Shown here one piece after another: positions 6,764 through 6,787 of a DNA stretch of 6,787 nt; positions within the stretch are counted from its first letter, which is position 1, and each line of letters begins with the position of its first letter. The stretch covers positions 1-6,787 of the forward strand of contig JANLXZ010000345.1 in the NCBI GenBank assembly GCA_031365375.1, given 5' to 3'. Made by a program: the position numbers and the translations under genes. Origin of the DNA: JAKFWF01 sp031365375 (GTDB taxonomy: Bacteria; Pseudomonadota; Alphaproteobacteria; Rhizobiales; Hyphomicrobiaceae). Below the pieces are notes generated by a model. That model was not told the DNA's origin and did no database searches. It saw nothing but the letters and a program-made list of their open reading frames with translations.

Positions 6764-6787
6764 GCCGTTAGAATGACTGCTTCGGGG

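Noticed and set aside
6544..6771. A 75-codon plus-strand open frame overlapping the end of the flavoprotein gene
   Set aside because: It is an Arg-rich frame-shifted shadow of the flavoprotein gene, with no independent start signal.

Overview
The window carries most of a tripartite RND multidrug-efflux operon on the minus strand and one divergent flavoprotein gene on the plus strand. High GC, strong G/C preference at third codon positions, and the style of the RND proteins suggest a Gram-negative alphaproteobacterium, perhaps Hyphomicrobiales. That placement is an impression from protein recall and was not tested by search. A two-membrane cell is implied by the periplasmic adaptor and the RND pumps.

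Layout from right to left on the minus strand: an MdtA-type periplasmic adaptor (5804 down to 4344), an MdtB-type RND permease (4347 down to 1219) and an MdtC-type RND permease (1214 down past the left edge, 404 codons visible). The first two overlap by an ATGA. The second and third are 4 bp apart, with a Shine-Dalgarno site for the third inside the last codons of the second. This is the gene order and spacing of one transcript. Two different permeases behind one adaptor is the arrangement of the E. coli MdtABC and Pseudomonas MuxABC pumps, where the permeases form a mixed trimer. No outer-membrane channel gene is visible; it may lie beyond the left edge or elsewhere in the genome.

A 287-bp divergent intergenic region (5805-6091) separates the adaptor from a plus-strand gene (6092-6727) for a PPOX-class FMN-dependent flavoprotein. 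No regulator gene is present, so control can only be guessed from weak promoter-like sites. A possible weak terminator follows the flavoprotein gene.

The window is mostly ordinary. I see no mobile element, RNA gene, CRISPR array or evident new system. The most distinctive feature is a roughly 110-residue charged, Ala/Pro-rich tail on the adaptor. It contains a perfectly conserved 13-residue repeat whose two DNA copies differ only at synonymous third codon positions.
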